This document shows, piece after piece, positions 26,176-35,114 of a stretch of 57,921 nucleotides of DNA. This DNA is from Alphaproteobacteria bacterium (GTDB lineage Bacteria; Pseudomonadota; Alphaproteobacteria; UBA8366; GCA-2717185). The notes under the pieces were generated by a model that saw nothing but the letters and a program-made list of their open reading frames with translations, was not told where the DNA came from and made no database searches. Position numbers and translations under genes: made by a program. The DNA is taken from NCBI GenBank assembly GCA_040905865.1, contig JBBDQU010000008.1:1-57921 (forward strand), written 5' to 3'. Position 1 is the first letter of the stretch. Each line of letters opens with the position of its first letter.

Positions 26176-26964
26176 CTAGTGGCGGTAGGACGGGTCTATC
26201 TTGTCCAGCTTGCGCATCAGCGCCGCGAATTCCATCGCTCCGATGCCGGCGCCTTCATTGTTGTTTTCCATGAAGCCGTCGATACCGGCGCCTGAGGATT
26301 GCGCCTCGTTGTCGGACAGCACGATCATTTCGCCGGCCGCTGCCGCATCAAGCTGGATCTGGCAGGCCCGTTCCAGCCGGTACAGGCGCAGGAAGGCGTC
26401 CGGCACGGTGCGGCCCGTGGTCAGCAGGCCGTGGTTGCGCAGGATCATGGCCTTGTTCTCGCCCAGATGGGACAGCAGGCTTTCGCGTTCATCCGTATCA
26501 AGGCTCGGCCCTTCGTAATCGTGATAGGACAGCTTGTTATGGAAGATCGTCGCAAACATGGACACCGGAAGCAGCCCGCCCTTCAGCGCCGCCACGGCCA
26601 TGCCGGCGCGGGTATGGGTATGCATGACGCATTTGTGCTCGGTCGAATTGGCCATGTGCACGGCGGAATGGATGACGAATCCGGCGTGGTTGATGGGGTA
26701 GTCGCTGGGTTCGACGATATTGCCGTCGCAGTCGATCTTGACCAGGTTCGACGCCGTGATCTCGTCATAGTTCAGCCCGTAGGGGTTGATCAGGAAATGC
26801 GGCTCCGGTCCCGGCACGCGCGCGGTCAGGTGGCCGTATATCAGTTCGGTCCAGCCGAAATGGTCGACCAGGCGGTAGGCTGCTGCCAGTTGTACGCGCA
26901 GTTCCTGCTCAGCATCCTGCGCCGGTAAATCGTAATAATCGGTCCTGGCGAGCAATTCATTCAT
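26176..26964 (-). CDS. Class II aldolase/adducin family protein
   Basis: 262 residues from the ATG at 26964; GGAAGGA lies seven bases upstream. Family landmarks: LVDHFGWTELIYGHLTARVPG, the zinc-binding pair in CVMHTHTRAGMAV, a third His in NHGLLTTGR, and the substrate region INPYGLNYDEITASNLVKID. Members are aldolases, epimerases or decarboxylases acting on sugar phosphates or hydroxy-acids. The true substrate is unknown. It is followed by a strong terminator. Confidence 0.9.
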   Translation of the reverse strand: MNELLARTDYYDLPAQDAEQELRVQLAAAYRLVDHFGWTELIYGHLTARVPGPEPHFLINPYGLNYDEITASNLVKIDCDGNIVEPSDYPINHAGFVIHSAVHMANSTEHKCVMHTHTRAGMAVAALKGGLLPVSMFATIFHNKLSYHDYEGPSLDTDERESLLSHLGENKAMILRNHGLLTTGRTVPDAFLRLYRLERACQIQLDAAAAGEMIVLSDNEAQSSGAGIDGFMENNNEGAGIGAMEFAALMRKLDKIDPSYRH

Positions 26965-27233
26965 GACCCATTCCTTCCGGGCAGTGGTGACGGCCCCAAA
27001 TCCTAGTATGCCGCAGCGGTGCTTGGCAATCGACGGGACGGCAGGCACAGGTAAGGTCGTTTCACCATTACTAAAGAATTCGAGGCCGGGTATTTGTCAT
27101 TTTTCAGTCGGTATTTGCGACGCTTGTTAATTACCTTTCATTAACGTTGTTCCGTTACAAGTACCGCCAGTATTGAAGCCGCCGGCGCGACCGGAACGTT
27201 TTTGACCACTTTATCGAGAAAGCGAGAGAACCA

Positions 27234-27740
27234 ATGGCGACCACGACGACGACCATGACCGCGAAAAAATCCACCGGTGCCAGGAAACCAGCTGCCCGGA
27301 AACCGGCGGTGAAAAAGGCCATACCGAAGAAGGCTGCCGCCAGTACGAGGACCGTGAAGAAGCCGGCTGCAAAAAAGGTAACGGCGAAGGCCGCGGCGGC
27401 AAAGGTTGCGCCGAAGAAGGCTGCGGCGAAGAAGCCCGTTGAGAAAAAGGCTGTTGCCGGGAAACCTGCCGTGATGAAATCCGCGCCTAAAAAGGCCGCT
27501 GCGAAGAACGCCACGCCCGCCAGCAAGACGGTAACAAAGAAATCCGTCGCGAAGAAGCCGGTCGCCCGCAAGGCGACACCGAAGAAGATTGCGTCAAAGG
27601 CGACGGCGGTGAACAAGCCGGTCGCCGGCATGGCAGCGCCGAAAAAGACGGTTGCGAACAAGCCGGTGACGCGCAAAGCCGCCGCCCTGAAGCCGAAGAC
27701 AACCAGCCGCGGCCGCACGAGCTCGCGTAAGGTGGCCTGA
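27234..27740 (+). CDS. Histone H1-like Lys/Ala/Pro-rich protein
   Basis: 168 residues, almost all Ala, Lys, Pro, Val and Thr, with many KKA, AAKK and KKP repeats (for example KKPAAKKVTAKAAAAK). There is no folded domain. Similar to the C-terminal tails of AlgP and other bacterial H1-like proteins that bind DNA non-specifically. The high positive charge and low complexity make homology hard to prove; nucleic-acid binding is inferred from composition. The 269 bases upstream are free of genes. Confidence 0.7.
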   Translation: MATTTTTMTAKKSTGARKPAARKPAVKKAIPKKAAASTRTVKKPAAKKVTAKAAAAKVAPKKAAAKKPVEKKAVAGKPAVMKSAPKKAAAKNATPASKTVTKKSVAKKPVARKATPKKIASKATAVNKPVAGMAAPKKTVANKPVTRKAAALKPKTTSRGRTSSRKVA

Positions 27741-27745
27741 TCGAA

Positions 27746-27786
27746 GTATTCCGGGCCATGTCCCCGAATAGTCTTATCCGGAATAC
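27746..27786. terminator. Inverted repeat between convergent genes
   Basis: GTATTCCGG (27746-27754) pairs perfectly with CCGGAATAC (27778-27786), nine pairs with a 23-base spacer. The right arm includes the last codons of the SnoaL-like gene. It could be a shared terminator for the two convergent genes, although U runs are weak. Confidence 0.35.
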
Positions 27787-28298
27787 GGTGGTCCTTGCGG
27801 GCCGCCGTTTTTCGTTTCCCGAGAATTGCTCGGGTAGGCTGCGACCAGCGCCTGTATATCGGCCCAACCCTTATCCTTGGTGGTCATGCAGTCGACCGTG
27901 ATCACCATCTTCGCGATTTCCCAGACGCCCGCGTTGCGGCGGAACGCCCAGTCGTAACTGCCCCATCCAACATAGGATTCGCCATTGCCCGCCTGCATCA
28001 CGAACCAATTGGCCCATCCGGTCGCCGCGTCGTCGCCGGTCACGTCGATCACCCGGTTGACGATCAAGCGCTTGCGGTTGGCGAATTTCGACATGTAGTC
28101 GCGGAAGGTTGCGACGATCCTGGCGCGCCCGACCGCGGGTTTGACCGACCAGGGGATGATTTCCGACACGGCGTCTTCGGCATAGATCGCGTTCAGTTCC
28201 GCGTCGATATCCTCGTCCACCGCGCGGGCATAGCGGGTAATCAGCCGGTCGATCTCGATCCGCGCTTCCAGCGCGCCGATGCGTTGTTCCAGATTCAT
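27774..28298 (-). CDS. SnoaL-like (NTF2 superfamily) protein
   Basis: 174 residues. Starts MNLEQRIGALEARIEIDRLITRYARAVDE, typical of SnoaL_4-type NTF2-fold proteins, with the pattern of helices followed by curved sheet (NRKRLIVNRVIDVTGDDAATGWANW). Members are small hydratases, isomerases or dioxygenase beta-like proteins without a universal active site. It starts five bases after the amidohydrolase stop on the same strand, so the two are one operon and probably act on the same compound. Confidence 0.8.
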   Translation of the reverse strand: MNLEQRIGALEARIEIDRLITRYARAVDEDIDAELNAIYAEDAVSEIIPWSVKPAVGRARIVATFRDYMSKFANRKRLIVNRVIDVTGDDAATGWANWFVMQAGNGESYVGWGSYDWAFRRNAGVWEIAKMVITVDCMTTKDKGWADIQALVAAYPSNSRETKNGGPQGPPYSG

Positions 28299-28303
28299 GT
28301 ACG

Positions 28304-29449
28304 TCAGGTTTTCAGACGATAGAAATCGACCGCGTTATCGCAAGTGATTTTCTGCACCACATCGGCCGGCAGGTGGCCGAATTGTTCGGCGATGTACTTG
28401 TCCGAATCCGGCCATACCCCGTCGCCATGCGGATAGTCGGACCCCCACATCAGCGATTCGACACCGATATCGTCGACCAGCCTGGTGCCGATCGTATCGA
28501 ACTGGAAGGTCGCCTTGCACTGGCGGCGCCAGTAGTCGCTCGGCTTCATCTTCAGGCCGAGGTCGTGGAAGCGGTCCTCCCATTCGAAATCCATCCGGTC
28601 CAGCGCATAGGGCAGCCAGCCGATACCGCTTTCGCCCAGGGCGATGCGCAGCTTCGGGTAGCGTTCCAGCACCCCCTTGCCGATGATCGCGGCGATGATG
28701 TTGACCAGATTCATCTGGAAGCCGGACACGACGGTGAAGGTTGCAGCGCGCGCACTCTGCTTGTCCAGCCCTACGCGCTTCGCCGGGTCCAGCGCCGGGA
28801 AGGTGTGGAAATGCAGCGGCATGTCGACATCGTCCATCGCCTGCCACAGGGGCTCCCAGCAGGGATGGTACATAGGCTCCATGTCCCAGGAGCAGGACAG
28901 TTCGACCCCGCGCAGGTTCAGGTCGTTCCTGACCCGGTAGATTTCCTGCACCGCCGCGTCGATATCGCCGTAGGGCAGGCAGGCGAGGCCGATATGCCGG
29001 TCCGGGTAATGCGTGCAGAAATCCGACAGCCAGTCGTTATAGATACGGTACATCTCGTTTGCCGCTTCATGGTCGGCCAGCTTGCTGGCGGCTCCCAGGA
29101 TGCCATACAGCACTTCGGCATCGACGCCGTCGATTTCCATGTCCTTCACCCGCAGATGCGGGTCGGATACGCGGCGGATATCCTTCTTGCCGTCTTCATA
29201 CAGGTTCGTCGCGGCCATCAGGTCGGCGCGTGCATGGGTGCCCGGAACGTACTTCACGCCCGCCGGGCCCAGCCCGTTCTTCAGCCCGAAGGACGTGCCG
29301 TTCCGGCAGGTCCAGTAGGGCCCGTCCGGCCCATCGGTGACATAGGGCATGCGGTCCTTCATAGACGGCCGCGCCTCGGTCACGAAAAGGTCGGGCGGCA
29401 TCCAGCAAAGATCGATATGGCAATCGGCGGAAACGCGCTTGTACTCCAT
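28304..29449 (-). CDS. Amidohydrolase family protein (Amidohydro_2, decarboxylase-like)
   Basis: 381 residues from the ATG at 29449 with GGGAGG nine bases upstream. TIM-barrel metal enzyme: an N-terminal SADCHIDL in place of xDxHxH, central LHFHTFP, and the C-terminal MWGSDYPHGDGVWPDS with the catalytic Asp. This C-terminal pattern is typical of the ACMSD/6-hydroxy-salicylate-type decarboxylases and related hydrolases. It is likely a metal-dependent decarboxylase or hydrolase of an aromatic or dicarboxylic acid, inferred only. First gene of an operon with the SnoaL-like protein. Confidence 0.88.
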   Translation of the reverse strand: MEYKRVSADCHIDLCWMPPDLFVTEARPSMKDRMPYVTDGPDGPYWTCRNGTSFGLKNGLGPAGVKYVPGTHARADLMAATNLYEDGKKDIRRVSDPHLRVKDMEIDGVDAEVLYGILGAASKLADHEAANEMYRIYNDWLSDFCTHYPDRHIGLACLPYGDIDAAVQEIYRVRNDLNLRGVELSCSWDMEPMYHPCWEPLWQAMDDVDMPLHFHTFPALDPAKRVGLDKQSARAATFTVVSGFQMNLVNIIAAIIGKGVLERYPKLRIALGESGIGWLPYALDRMDFEWEDRFHDLGLKMKPSDYWRRQCKATFQFDTIGTRLVDDIGVESLMWGSDYPHGDGVWPDSDKYIAEQFGHLPADVVQKITCDNAVDFYRLKT

Positions 29450-29589
29450 AATCCTCATCCTCCCAAAGATGGTGTGGAAACGTATCGGCGTTCGGCAGAG
29501 ATTGTAGGCATATGGCGACGTGAGCGGCAATGGGCGCCCTTGCGGGGTGGTGTATGAGATTTTGTGTCAGCAGTGTGAGAGGGGGTACT

Positions 29590-29705
29590 CGTTGGATTGC
29601 TGAAAAGGCCTGCCCCAGGGCCGTCGCCTGCCTGTGCGACGACCTCGACGAACTGCTCACCTGCTTCCGATACAAAACCACCGGACGACAGATCCGGCGC
29701 ACGGT
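29590..29705 (+). pseudogene. Remnant of IS256 (Mutator)-family transposase, C-terminal part
   Basis: The translated stretch AVACLCDDLDELLTCFRYKT followed by RQIRRT matches the C-terminal pattern of Mutator-type transposases (AVACLxDDLDALLTxxRY ... RTTNAIERR), then the similarity stops. Only about 38 codons remain, there is no DDE catalytic core and no inverted repeats are visible. It is therefore a decayed scrap of an insertion sequence lying between the amidohydrolase and orphan TctA genes. Confidence 0.6.
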
Positions 29706-29863
29706 CGTCCTCAACGCCAACCAGACACCGGAATATTCCGATATCAGGCTGGCGGGACATGAAGGCGGCGACTTCCTGTTCGTGCGGAAAAACTGGGGCA
29801 GGTCGCCGTAACAGAAGGACATTGTCCTCCCGGCGTCTGAATCGCACCGCAAATTACGCAGCC

Positions 29864-31366
29864 TCACCCCGCCTGCGCGCGGCGCGTCTGCATCGATTTT
29901 ACAAACCGCAAAATGAGCGGCAGCAACCAGATCGTCAGGGTGATGGCGCCGAGTACCGCCGAAATCGGGCGGTCGAAGAAAACGGTTGGATCGCCACGGC
30001 CCTTGGCCAGTGAGTTGAAGAAATTTTCCTCCACCATCCGGCCCAGCACGATGCCAAGGATTGCCGGGGCAACGGGAATCTCGTTCTCCTCCATGAAATA
30101 GGCGACGAGACCCAGTACCAGCATCACCGAAACACCCAGCATCGACGAATTGATGGCGAATGACCCGACAATGCAGAACAACAGGATGACCGGCACCAGG
30201 ATCTCGCGCGGCACGGTTATGACATGACGCGATATCCGGATCGCCGCCCAGCCGATGAAGACCATCGCGATATTCGAAATGAAGAAAATGACGAATAATG
30301 CGTATAGCAGATCCCCGGCATGCATGAAGATGGTCGGCCCCGGCGACAGGCCCTTCATGAACAGCACGCCGATGACGATGGCGGTGATGGCATCGCCGGG
30401 AATGCCGAATACCAGGGCCGGCACCCAGGCGCCGCCCAGGGACGCATTGTTGGCCGAGGTGGCCTCGACCATGCCTTCGGGATGGCCGGTGCCGAATTTT
30501 TCGGGTTCCCTGGAAAATTTCTTGGCCAGCGCCATGCATATCCATGCCGCCATGCCGCCACCGGCGCCCGGCAATGCCCCGACCAGCACGCCGACCACCC
30601 ATCCGCGAACCATGTTGACCTTGTACCTGATCAAGGTCGGCAGCAGGTTCCGGAAAATCGAGCCGACCTTGCCGAGTTCCGGCCGGATATAACTTTTCAT
30701 TGTTGCGGCGTTCCGGATCAGTTCGGAGACGGCGAACATGCCGATCATTGCCGGAATCAGGTCGATGCCGGCGGCGAGTTCGGGATTGCCGAAGGAGAAG
30801 CGGGGATACCCGCTCATGATATCCTCGCCTGTCGTGGCGACCATCAGACCGATCAGCAGCGAGATAACGCCTTTCACCGGGTTTCCCGTGGTGATCAGGG
30901 CCGAACAGGTGAGGCCGAGGCAGGCCAGCCAGAAATATTCCAGCGACGTGAAGTTCAGGGCGAGTTCCGCCAGGACCGGGGCGGATAAGGCAAGCGCAAC
31001 GCTGCCCATCAACCCGCCGATCGCGGAACAGACGACGGCAATACCGAGCGCGAGTTCGCCCCTGCCCGTCCGGGTCATGGCGTAGGCTTCGTCGGTATAC
31101 GCGGCCGAGGAGGGGGTCCCCGGCATGCGCAGCAGTGCCGCCGGAATGTCGCCGGCGAAAACCGCCATGGCGCTGCAACTGATGACCGCACCGATTGCCG
31201 GAACGGGGTCCATGAAAAAGGTTATCGGGATCAGAAGGGCCGTGGCCATTGTCGCCGTCAGGCCGGGAATGGCGCCGACGAAAAGACCGAAAATGGCGGC
31301 TGTAAAGATGACGAACAATACGTAGGGGTCGAAAACGAGCCCGAAGGCGGCAGGGAGGTGTTCCAA
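29864..31366 (-). CDS. TTT permease large subunit (TctA-like), orphan
   Basis: 500 residues from a TTG at 31366 (AAGGA seven bases upstream). The frame is open to another TTG at 31441, but the family normally begins just before the first span, as in MEHLPAAFGLVFDPYVLF. TctA landmarks: FVGAIPGLTATMATALLIP, RMPGTPSSAAYTDEAYAM, VGALPGAGGGMAAWICM, FGIPGDAITAIVIGVLFMKG. About eleven membrane spans. No TctC or TctB gene adjoins it, so its partner must be elsewhere or replaced by another binding protein. Divergent from a signal-less SBP-fold gene. Confidence 0.88.
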   Translation of the reverse strand: MEHLPAAFGLVFDPYVLFVIFTAAIFGLFVGAIPGLTATMATALLIPITFFMDPVPAIGAVISCSAMAVFAGDIPAALLRMPGTPSSAAYTDEAYAMTRTGRGELALGIAVVCSAIGGLMGSVALALSAPVLAELALNFTSLEYFWLACLGLTCSALITTGNPVKGVISLLIGLMVATTGEDIMSGYPRFSFGNPELAAGIDLIPAMIGMFAVSELIRNAATMKSYIRPELGKVGSIFRNLLPTLIRYKVNMVRGWVVGVLVGALPGAGGGMAAWICMALAKKFSREPEKFGTGHPEGMVEATSANNASLGGAWVPALVFGIPGDAITAIVIGVLFMKGLSPGPTIFMHAGDLLYALFVIFFISNIAMVFIGWAAIRISRHVITVPREILVPVILLFCIVGSFAINSSMLGVSVMLVLGLVAYFMEENEIPVAPAILGIVLGRMVEENFFNSLAKGRGDPTVFFDRPISAVLGAITLTIWLLPLILRFVKSMQTRRAQAG

Positions 31367-31718
31367 AATCGGTTCCTTGAACGAATACCCAAAAACGCAC
31401 CGGTTCAGCCTGCGCCGGGGCCTCGCCCAGACGGATTTCAACCGGCATTAGGCCTGATTTTCTGGTTGCGCAATTGCCGCGATTGGCCGCAGACAATTCG
31501 TCCGTTTCAGCAGGTGATTGAAACGATACGCACACTGCTGGGGTTCCCGCAATACGGATTTTGTCATGTTTGCCAGTTAATTATGCGTTCACCGGAAGTT
31601 CGCGACAGCCTCCGAATACCGGCTTCTGAACGCCGTCTTCGCCGTCTGGGCGCATTCGCCGCATGGACCGCACTTGACGGCTGGTAATATAGTTTCGGAT
31701 CGGTGCGGATGGGGAATC
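31367..31718. other. Intergenic region between divergent genes
   Basis: About 350 bases between the orphan TctA gene and the SBP-fold gene. I see no convincing gene and no clear promoter pair or operator; it presumably carries the promoters of both. Confidence 0.4.
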
Positions 31719-32621
31719 ATGACGGCGACAAACGTTAATTTTGCAGTGGCGCTGCGGGCGACAGCGGAATGCCTCGGCATGTTCGCGGCGGAGGTCGGGC
31801 TGTTCGCCGCGAACGGGATCGCGTTTCAGTTGAAGGGGTTTGAGACCGCAGCGGAAAAAGGCATGGCGGGGTTGAGCGACGGGACGTGGGATTACCTGGA
31901 AATCGGAGTAACGCCGCTGATTCCGCGCATTGCCGACGGGGAGGATCCTGTGGTGCTGCTGGCGACCACGGCGGTCAATTCGAATTTTCTGATGGGGCGT
32001 CGGGATGTGACGGATCTGGCGATGCTGGCGGGGGGCAGGATCGGCTGCCTGTCCAATACGGGCCAGACGGCCTTTGCCGCCAATACGGTGCTGTCAAAAT
32101 ACGGCGTTGCCGATGCCGTCGAACTGGTGGCGCTGGGTACCTATCCCGCCATCTTTGCCGCCGTTGCGGCGGGCGAGGTGCAGGGCGCCATCCTGGCCGC
32201 CGACTACCGTTTTCACGGCGTGGTGCATCACGGGATGAACGCGCTGGCGGATATCGGCGCGGCCACGGGCCTGCCGGGCACGGCGCTGATATCCACCCGT
32301 CGCATCGTCGCCCGGAACCCGGCGCTGACCCTGGGCATCGTGCGGACCTATGTTCAGGCTATCGAGCGCTTCAAGTCCGATCCCGGTACGGCGATCCCGT
32401 TTCTGCACCGCCATCTGAATATCGACGAAGCGGAAGTCGTTTCCGGAATCCACGGGTATTTCGCGGAAACCTTCGAGCGACTGCCTTATCCGGCAGCGGA
32501 AAACATCCGGATCGCAATCGACGAGACCGCGAAAAAACGTCCGGATGCCGCACGTCTTACGCCGGACGATCTGATCGATACCAGCTTCCTGGATAGTATC
32601 GCGTCGGAATTGCGCGGGTAG
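31719..32621 (+). CDS. SsuA/THI5 (NMT1)-like protein without signal peptide
   Basis: 300 residues from the ATG at 31719 (GGGGA just upstream). Periplasmic-binding-protein fold of the NMT1/SsuA type: FAVALRATAECLGMFAAEVGLFAANGIAFQLK, then GRIGCLSNTGQTAFAANTVLSKYGV and ALGTYPAIFAAVAAGEVQGAIL. There is no signal peptide, and no ABC permease or ATPase gene nearby. So it may be cytoplasmic, for example an enzyme of the group that includes 4,5-dihydroxyphthalate decarboxylase or THI5, rather than a transporter part. Confidence 0.72.
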   Translation: MTATNVNFAVALRATAECLGMFAAEVGLFAANGIAFQLKGFETAAEKGMAGLSDGTWDYLEIGVTPLIPRIADGEDPVVLLATTAVNSNFLMGRRDVTDLAMLAGGRIGCLSNTGQTAFAANTVLSKYGVADAVELVALGTYPAIFAAVAAGEVQGAILAADYRFHGVVHHGMNALADIGAATGLPGTALISTRRIVARNPALTLGIVRTYVQAIERFKSDPGTAIPFLHRHLNIDEAEVVSGIHGYFAETFERLPYPAAENIRIAIDETAKKRPDAARLTPDDLIDTSFLDSIASELRG

Positions 32622-32624
32622 CGG

Positions 32625-33494
32625 TCAGGCCGCAGCGAATTCATCCCGATCCGAATGAAAGCGCCGGATCTGCGTCCGGTGCATGCGGCGCTGCGCATCG
32701 GCGTCGAAGGAATCACGCCGGTGCAGGACTTCCAGGTTGCTCCACATCAGCGCATCGCCGACCCGCCATTCATGGCACATGTAGAATTCCGGATTGTCTA
32801 TATGCGCCCAGAGCCGGTCGAGCAGCCTGTCGCTTTCCGCGACCGACAGACCCGGGATATAGCTGCGCGGCCGGCGGCCGAGGAACAGGGCCTTGCGCCC
32901 GCTGGCGGGATCGGTGCGGACCAGCGGATGGTGCGCGCCGGGCGTCTGGCGGACATCGGTTATTTCCGCATAGCCCTTGCGGCGCATGCCGGCGCTGTTA
33001 TGGGAGGAATCGTGGATCGCCGCCTTGCCTTCGATTTCGGTCTTCAGATCGTCGGGCAGGGCCTCGTAAGCCCGGTACATATCCGCGAAATAGGTGTTGC
33101 CGCCCGTATCGGGAACCTGCAGCGCGTACAGGATGGCGGCCCGCGGCGGGTTGTCCTGATAGGTCATATCCGCATGCCAGACCGCTTCGCCGGCGCCGAG
33201 ATTGCCGGCCGGCTTGCCGTCCCGGACGATATTGGAAATCACGTTGATTTCAGGATGCCGCTTGTGGAACGGTTCGCCGAAGGGGTTGGGCGCCGGGACA
33301 TCCAGCGTGCCGAATTTTCCGCTGGCGGCGACGAGTTGTTCATCGGTGATTGACTGGTTCCGGAACAGCAGCACCAGGTACCGTGACAGCGCCTGCTGTA
33401 AGGCGGCGGCAACGGCATCGTCGATACTGCCGAGGTCCAACTCATTGACCTCAGCGCCGAGCGGCTGCGGCAGCGGTGATATGTCGAGGTTCAT
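32625..33494 (-). CDS. TauD/TfdA-family Fe(II)/2-oxoglutarate dioxygenase
   Basis: 289 residues. Non-haem iron motif HxD in AVWHADMTY (about 102), the distal His around DALMWSNLEVLHRRDSF, and the 2-oxoglutarate-binding Arg in MHRTQIRRF near the C-terminus. Starts INLDISPLPQPLGAEV-like after MNLDISPLP, as usual. The family hydroxylates sulfonates, chlorophenoxy acids, carnitine precursors and similar acids. AAGGAAA precedes the ATG. It converges with the SBP-fold gene only four bases away. Substrate unknown. Confidence 0.92.
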   Translation of the reverse strand: MNLDISPLPQPLGAEVNELDLGSIDDAVAAALQQALSRYLVLLFRNQSITDEQLVAASGKFGTLDVPAPNPFGEPFHKRHPEINVISNIVRDGKPAGNLGAGEAVWHADMTYQDNPPRAAILYALQVPDTGGNTYFADMYRAYEALPDDLKTEIEGKAAIHDSSHNSAGMRRKGYAEITDVRQTPGAHHPLVRTDPASGRKALFLGRRPRSYIPGLSVAESDRLLDRLWAHIDNPEFYMCHEWRVGDALMWSNLEVLHRRDSFDADAQRRMHRTQIRRFHSDRDEFAAA

Positions 33495-33527
33495 TGCAGG
33501 TGTTTCCTTTTCTTGTTCTTCTGACGC

Positions 33528-33974
33528 TTACGCTGCGGTGGCGGCGTCGAATTCACCCCATATCCGGTCTTTTTCGACCGAGAGACTGGCGCAGATACTG
33601 TCGAATTCGTGTTTTTCGCCAGCCGAAATCGTACCATCGGCGGAAATGATCAGATACGCAATGCGCAGCAATGTCCGTGCGGCCTTGTAATCGTCGGCAT
33701 AACGGGAAATCCTGCCGCGCAGGACATCGTCCCAGCCATCGGGATCGTCGCGAAGATGTTCGAGAAATTCGTTCATGATGCCTATCGCCTGGTGCGGGTC
33801 GTGCACCTGCAAACGTTCGACGGCGCCAAGGACGGCGTCGATGCGGTAGCGCTCGCTCAGGCTGACGTCGTCGTCGGCGTTTGAGGCCAGAGCACAGACG
33901 GCCATTGCCGCTTTCAGGAACGATTTGTCCCAGTAGCGCGCCGTATCGTGCCGCAATTTCTCGATAACGTTCAT
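33528..33974 (-). CDS. TerB/DjlA-N-like domain protein
   Basis: 148 residues from the ATG at 33974. All-helical, with two repeats of the TerB pattern: FLKAAMAVCALASNADDDVSLSERYRIDAVL and LLRIAYLIISADGTISAGEKHEFDSIC, where acidic residues could bind metal as in tellurite-resistance TerB. No signal peptide or membrane segment. Function in the cell is not clear; no ter genes are nearby. It lies upstream of tauD-like gene on the same strand. Confidence 0.78.
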   Translation of the reverse strand: MNVIEKLRHDTARYWDKSFLKAAMAVCALASNADDDVSLSERYRIDAVLGAVERLQVHDPHQAIGIMNEFLEHLRDDPDGWDDVLRGRISRYADDYKAARTLLRIAYLIISADGTISAGEKHEFDSICASLSVEKDRIWGEFDAATAA

Positions 33975-34135
33975 GCGGACAATATAGCAAAATCCGCATA
34001 CGCTGACAAAAGCCGCGATACATGGGACATTGCGCCGCAACCGCTGGCATGGCGCGGCACGGTTTTGTATATCTCGGCCGGGCACGAACGCGCCATGATC
34101 TGGAATGCAATTAGTATGTGCGCATAGGAAATAGA

Positions 34136-35038
34136 ATGGACCGGATCAGGTTTGCGGCGGTGTCGCGAAATTATTTCAACATGCCGCTCTGGGTGGCATG
34201 CCATTGCGGGCTGTTCGCGGAAGAAGGGCTCGACGTCGAAGTCGAACTGCATGAACCCATAGACGAGGTGACGCGGCGGCTTGAGGACGGGCGTGTGGAT
34301 CTGGCATTCGGGGTGACGGAGCATGTGATTCTCGACCGGGAGGCCGGCGGGCAAACGATTATCGTCGGCGGCAACGTAAACAAGTTGCCGTTCTCGTTCA
34401 TCGCCGGAAAGGATGTCCACTGTTTCGAGGATTTGCGGGGCAGGACCATCGGCGTGTCATCGCGCAAGGCCGGCAGTTCTTCGCTGGTCATGAAATTGCT
34501 GGCGGCGCACGGGCTGGAATACCCGAAAGATTATGCGATCGAAGAGGTCGGACCGATCCTCGCGCGCTGGGAAAAACTGCAGTCCGGTGAAATCGATGCC
34601 GGGCTGCAGGGCGCGCCGCTGAATTATATCGCCGTCGACCAGGGTTACCCCACCCTGGCGGAACCGCGCGATGAATTTCAGTTTACCGCCCTGCATGTCA
34701 ACAGCCGGTGGGCGGAGGAGAACGCTGACCTGATGGCGCGCTTCATGCGCGCCTTCGTGCGTGCGCACCGTCGGTTTTTCGCGGATCGTGAGACGATGGT
34801 TAAAATTGCCGGGGAAGAAACCGGAATCGCGGAAAAATACGCGATCACGGCATGGGAGGAATATACCGCGGCGGAAATCTTTCCGCCGGATGGCGACGTC
34901 AGCAGCGCCGGCGTGCAGGCGCTGATCGATATCAGCGCCCAGATCCGGGCGCTGCCAAACCGCCGGGGCCGGTCGGCCGAAGATTATATCGACCGAACCT
35001 GGCTGCATGTCGCGCAGGCGGAAACCGCGGGGGAATAG
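34136..35038 (+). CDS. SsuA/THI5 (NMT1)-like protein without signal peptide
   Basis: 300 residues from the ATG at 34136 (AGGAAATAGA just before). PBP fold: YFNMPLWVACHCGLFAEEGLDVEVELH, LEDGRVDLAFGVTEHVILDREAGG, and LRGRTIGVSSRKAGSSSLVMKLLAAHG. As with the other member at 31719, no signal peptide and no ABC subunits are present, suggesting an intracellular protein, perhaps an enzyme. It is followed by the dimeric-barrel gene and the acyl-CoA dehydrogenase operon on the same strand. Confidence 0.75.
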   Translation: MDRIRFAAVSRNYFNMPLWVACHCGLFAEEGLDVEVELHEPIDEVTRRLEDGRVDLAFGVTEHVILDREAGGQTIIVGGNVNKLPFSFIAGKDVHCFEDLRGRTIGVSSRKAGSSSLVMKLLAAHGLEYPKDYAIEEVGPILARWEKLQSGEIDAGLQGAPLNYIAVDQGYPTLAEPRDEFQFTALHVNSRWAEENADLMARFMRAFVRAHRRFFADRETMVKIAGEETGIAEKYAITAWEEYTAAEIFPPDGDVSSAGVQALIDISAQIRALPNRRGRSAEDYIDRTWLHVAQAETAGE

Positions 35039-35114
35039 CGGCGGGCCGGATTGTTCCGGCGGCGGGAAGGGGTATAGTCCACTTCCGAGCGGAACGAATT
35101 GAGGGAAAAGGTAA

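Noticed and set aside
29196-31535. A 779-codon minus-strand frame across TctA, the transposase scrap and the amidohydrolase
   Set aside because: It is a different frame from the real TctA and amidohydrolase genes and shows no domain; a codon-bias shadow.
31358-31687. A 109-codon plus-strand frame between the divergent TctA and SBP genes
   Set aside because: No ribosome-binding site, no recognisable pattern, and it overlaps the start of tctA and the probable promoters.
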